DNA from: Chloroflexota bacterium
Lineage (GTDB): Bacteria; Chloroflexota; Dehalococcoidia; UBA2979
Assembly (NCBI GenBank): GCA_016875695.1
Contig: VGPB01000007.1
Span: forward strand, 1-23,929
Direction of reading: 5' to 3'
Length of the DNA stretch: 23,929 bases
The position numbers and the translations under genes are program-made. Shown here piece by piece: positions 22,027 through 23,929 of the stretch; the first letter of the stretch is position 1, and each line of letters opens with the position of its first letter. Below the pieces are notes generated by a model. The model was not told where the DNA came from. It made no database searches and was given only the letters and a program-made list of their open reading frames with translations.

Positions 22027-22689
22027 TTACGCTCCCGGCACCACCGCGCGACGCACCGTCGCGCGCTCGCCGCCCCATAGCGCCTCGATGCGCCGCACCG
22101 CGTCCACGGTCAGCAGCAACGTGTGATGCGCCAGCAGGTCGCCCACGTTCAGCGTGTCGGCCGGCAGCACGCGCGCGCCATCGAGGTTGCGCGCGGACAG
22201 GTGCGCGTTGCGATCCGCCGCCCCCGTCACGATCAGCGCCGAGCGCTGCACGCCCAGCGCCGCCAGCATCCCGCGCACCGCCTTCGCCGACGGCGCCGCG
22301 AGCCCCAGCTCGTTCACGATGACCAGCCGTTGATCCTGCGCGCGCGACGAAAGCACCGAGCGGATCGCGAGACGCCGCATGCGCTTCGGCAGCCGCTGCA
22401 CGTACGAGCGCGGTGTCGGTCCAAACACCACGCCGCCGCCGCGACGCAGCGGCGAGCGGACCGAGCCCATGCGCGCGCGCCCCAAGCCCTTCTGGCGGCT
22501 CGTCTTGCGCGTCGACCCGCGCACCTCACCGCGCGTCTTCGTGTGCGCCGAGCCGGCGCGCCGCGCTGCGAGCTGCGCCACGAGCGCCTGGTGCACCACC
22601 GCCGCGTTCGGCTCCACGCCGAACACCGCGTCGTCCACCTCGATAGCCTCGAGCGTCGCGCCCGCTGTCGTACGCACGTCGAGCTTCAT
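22027..22689 (-). CDS. rplD: 50S ribosomal protein L4
   Basis: Its long loop reaches the exit tunnel beside L22; in E. coli L4 represses the S10 operon. It is 220 aa. HQALVAQLAARRAGSAHTKTRGEVRGSTRKTSRQKGLGRARMGSVRSPLRRGGGVVFGP is the hallmark loop, followed by VNELGLAAPSAKAVRGMLAALG and RNLDGARVLPADTLNVGDLLAHHTLLLTVDAVRRIEALWG. ATG overlaps the rplC stop by 4 nt (ATGA). Whether it self-regulates here is unknown, as the S10 leader region is outside the window. Confidence 0.98.
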   Translation of the reverse strand: MKLDVRTTAGATLEAIEVDDAVFGVEPNAAVVHQALVAQLAARRAGSAHTKTRGEVRGSTRKTSRQKGLGRARMGSVRSPLRRGGGVVFGPTPRSYVQRLPKRMRRLAIRSVLSSRAQDQRLVIVNELGLAAPSAKAVRGMLAALGVQRSALIVTGAADRNAHLSARNLDGARVLPADTLNVGDLLAHHTLLLTVDAVRRIEALWGGERATVRRAVVPGA

Positions 22690-23480
22690 TCGCGCGCCTC
22701 GCCGTCGTTCGCGTCGTCCGCCGCGATGTCGTCGGCGCTTGCGTCGTCCGCCATCTCTTCCGCGAGCTCGTCCTCCGCCGCCACCGGTGCGGCGGCGTGC
22801 AGTTCGAGCTCGGCCGGCGCGACCAGCGTCGGCGGCGTGTACTGCTTCAGCGGCGCGCGACGTCCGGGCATCACGGTCACGACTGCCGTGTTCGGGCCGG
22901 GCACCGAGCCCTCCACGAACAGCAGGTTGCGTGCCGGGTCGGACAGCACCACGAGCACGTTCATCACCGTCGTCGTGCGCGCGCCCATGTGCCCTGCCAT
23001 GTGCTGCCCGCGCCACACCTTGCCGGGCGTCGTGCCCGCGCCGACCGAGCCGGGCGCGCGATGGCGGTCCGACTGCCCATGCGTCTTCGGCCCCCCGCGG
23101 AAGTTCCAGCGCTTCACGCCGCCCGCGAAGCCCCGCCCCTTCGACACGCCCGTCACGTTCACGTATGCGCCGGCGCTGAACGTGTCGACGGTCACGACCT
23201 CGCCGACCTCCGCCGCATCGCCGTTCGCCGGGAACTCGCGCAGCACGCCGAGCGGCGCGTCGATGCGCGCGCGTCGCAGGTGGCCGCGCTGCGCGCGCGT
23301 CAGCCGCTTGCGACCCGCCTCGAAGCCCAGCTGCACGGCGGCGTACCCGTCGCGCTCCGGCGTGCGCAGCTGCGTCACGCGATTCGGGCCGAGCTCGATC
23401 ACCGTGACCGCGCGCGCGCGCCCCGCGCCGTCGTACAGGCGCATCATGCCAAGCTTGCGACCGATCATCCCAGTAACCAC
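22686..23480 (-). CDS. rplC: 50S ribosomal protein L3 with an acidic C-terminal extension
   Basis: This assembly initiator reaches towards the peptidyl transferase centre. The core is normal: MIGRKLGMMRLYD near the start, VNVTGVSKGRGFAGGVKRWNFRGGPKTHGQSDRHRAPGSVG (107-147) and TPGKVWRGQHMAGHMG (151-166). Bacterial L3 is about 205-210 aa. This one is 264 aa, with residues about 209-264 forming an extra tail that turns strongly acidic (EDELAEEMADDASADDIAADD...). The GTG start at 23480 gives the usual position of the MxGxIG motif; ATG 23468 would remove four residues. Confidence 0.97.
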   Translation of the reverse strand: MVTGMIGRKLGMMRLYDGAGRARAVTVIELGPNRVTQLRTPERDGYAAVQLGFEAGRKRLTRAQRGHLRRARIDAPLGVLREFPANGDAAEVGEVVTVDTFSAGAYVNVTGVSKGRGFAGGVKRWNFRGGPKTHGQSDRHRAPGSVGAGTTPGKVWRGQHMAGHMGARTTTVMNVLVVLSDPARNLLFVEGSVPGPNTAVVTVMPGRRAPLKQYTPPTLVAPAELELHAAAPVAAEDELAEEMADDASADDIAADDANDGEARE

Positions 23481-23502
23481 GACGCCCCTATGGTCCCGCC
23501 TG

Positions 23503-23811
23503 CTACAGCTTGATCTCGATGTCCACGCCGGACGGCAGCTGCAGCCGCATGAGCGTGTCCACCGTGCGCGACGTTGGCTCGAAGATGTCGATCAGCCGCT
23601 TGTGCGTGCGCGTCTCGAACTGATCGCGCGAGTCTTTGTCGATGAACGGCGAGCGGATCACCGTGTACTTGCGGATGCGCGTCGGCAGCGGCACCGGCCC
23701 CGCGACGGCTGCGCCGGTGCGCTCGGCCGCCTCGACGATCTGCGCCGCCGAGCGGTCCAGCACGCGGTGGTCGTACGCCTTCAGCCGAATGCGAATGCGT
23801 TGCTTCGGCAC
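23503..23811 (-). CDS. rpsJ: 30S ribosomal protein S10
   Basis: This head protein also acts as NusE in antitermination complexes. It is 102 aa, the normal length: KQRIRIRLKAYDHRVLDRSAAQIVEAAERTGA, GPVPLPTRIRKYTVIRSPFIDKDSRDQFETRTHKRLIDI and the end PSGVDIEIKL. The start is GTG 23811 (encoding the MPKQRIRIRL start) with a GGCGGGA purine-rich stretch upstream. The frame stays open upstream but without similarity. It is 34 nt after tuf and 22 nt before rplC. Confidence 0.98.
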   Translation of the reverse strand: MPKQRIRIRLKAYDHRVLDRSAAQIVEAAERTGAAVAGPVPLPTRIRKYTVIRSPFIDKDSRDQFETRTHKRLIDIFEPTSRTVDTLMRLQLPSGVDIEIKL

Positions 23812-23845
23812 AGTTCCCGCCTGCCTTCCCGCGCTCAGGCGGTTG

Positions 23846-23929
23846 CTACTCGACCACCCCGGTGACCACGCCCGCGCCCACCGTACGGCCACCCTCGCGA
23901 ATCGCGAAGCGCAGCCCTTCCTCCACCGC
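23846..23929 (-). CDS. tuf: Elongation factor Tu, C-terminal end only (cut by the window edge)
   Basis: Only the last 27 codons are present: EEGLRFAIREGGRTVGAGVV followed by TGVVE and TAG. This is the near-invariant C-terminus of EF-Tu domain 3, which delivers aminoacyl-tRNA to the ribosome. Its location directly upstream of rpsJ is the standard tuf-S10 junction. The rest of the gene lies beyond the right edge. Confidence 0.95.
   Translation of the reverse strand, partial: AVEEGLRFAIREGGRTVGAGVVTGVVE

Noticed and set aside
22025..22078. N-terminal extension of L23 from an upstream in-frame start
   Set aside because: The extra residues lie inside rplD and have no similarity to L23; MPKAIHAYEVL is the normal beginning.
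23812..23892. Upstream extension of S10
   Set aside because: It overlaps the end of tuf and gives Trp/Arg-rich residues unlike any S10; the GTG at 23811 gives the canonical length of 102 aa.
1..23929. Mobile element, CRISPR array, defence genes, tRNA or rRNA
   Set aside because: No direct-repeat arrays, transposase motifs, tRNA-like cloverleafs or rRNA stretches were seen; the window is fully accounted for by housekeeping genes.

Overview
This window is a housekeeping region of a high-GC bacterium (roughly 70% G+C by eye, with strong G/C third-position bias). I see no phage, insertion sequence, CRISPR array, tRNA or rRNA. The most likely source is a Chloroflexota-type or deep-branching Gram-positive-like lineage, possibly thermophilic. 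The reasons are the gene order secY-adk-map-infA-rpmJ-rpsM-rpsK-rpsD-rpoA-rplQ-truA-rplM-rpsI, the short form of S-adenosylhomocysteinase, a bifunctional phosphoglucose/phosphomannose isomerase, and zinc-binding forms of S4, S14, L24, L36 and adenylate kinase. This placement is inference and should be tested by phylogeny.

Positions 102-6277 (+ strand) hold a five-gene operon: ahcY and metK (S-adenosylmethionine cycle), then a sugar-1-phosphate nucleotidyltransferase, a phosphoglucomutase/phosphomannomutase and a phosphoglucose/phosphomannose isomerase. The last three together can take fructose-6-phosphate to a nucleotide-activated hexose, most plausibly GDP-mannose. Junctions are short (34 and 15 nt) or 4-nt ATGA/GTGA overlaps.

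Positions 6278-6487 form a convergent junction with two strong stem-loops, likely a two-way transcription end. It is the longest stretch without a gene.

Positions 6488-23929 (- strand, so transcription runs from the right edge leftwards) hold the merged S10, spc and alpha ribosomal operons: tuf (3' end only), rpsJ, rplC, rplD, rplW, rplB, rpsS, rplV, rpsC, rplP, rpmC, rpsQ, rplN, rplX, rplE, rpsZ, rpsH, rplF, rplR, rpsE, rpmD, rplO, secY, adk, map, infA, rpmJ, rpsM, rpsK, rpsD, rpoA, rplQ, truA, rplM, rpsI. Most junctions are 1-nt (TGATG, TAGTG) or 4-nt (ATGA, GTGA) overlaps or very short gaps, which suggests tight translational coupling.

I found no undescribed multi-gene system. The points worth a second look are unusual versions of conserved proteins: a 6-residue insertion between the first two zinc cysteines of S14, a shortened zinc loop in S4, long low-complexity or acidic C-terminal tails on S17, L3 and the RNA polymerase alpha subunit, a TTG-initiated IF-1, and a truA/rplM overlap of 32 nt. 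There are also a few candidate RNA structures, including mutually exclusive hairpins over the ahcY ribosome-binding site.
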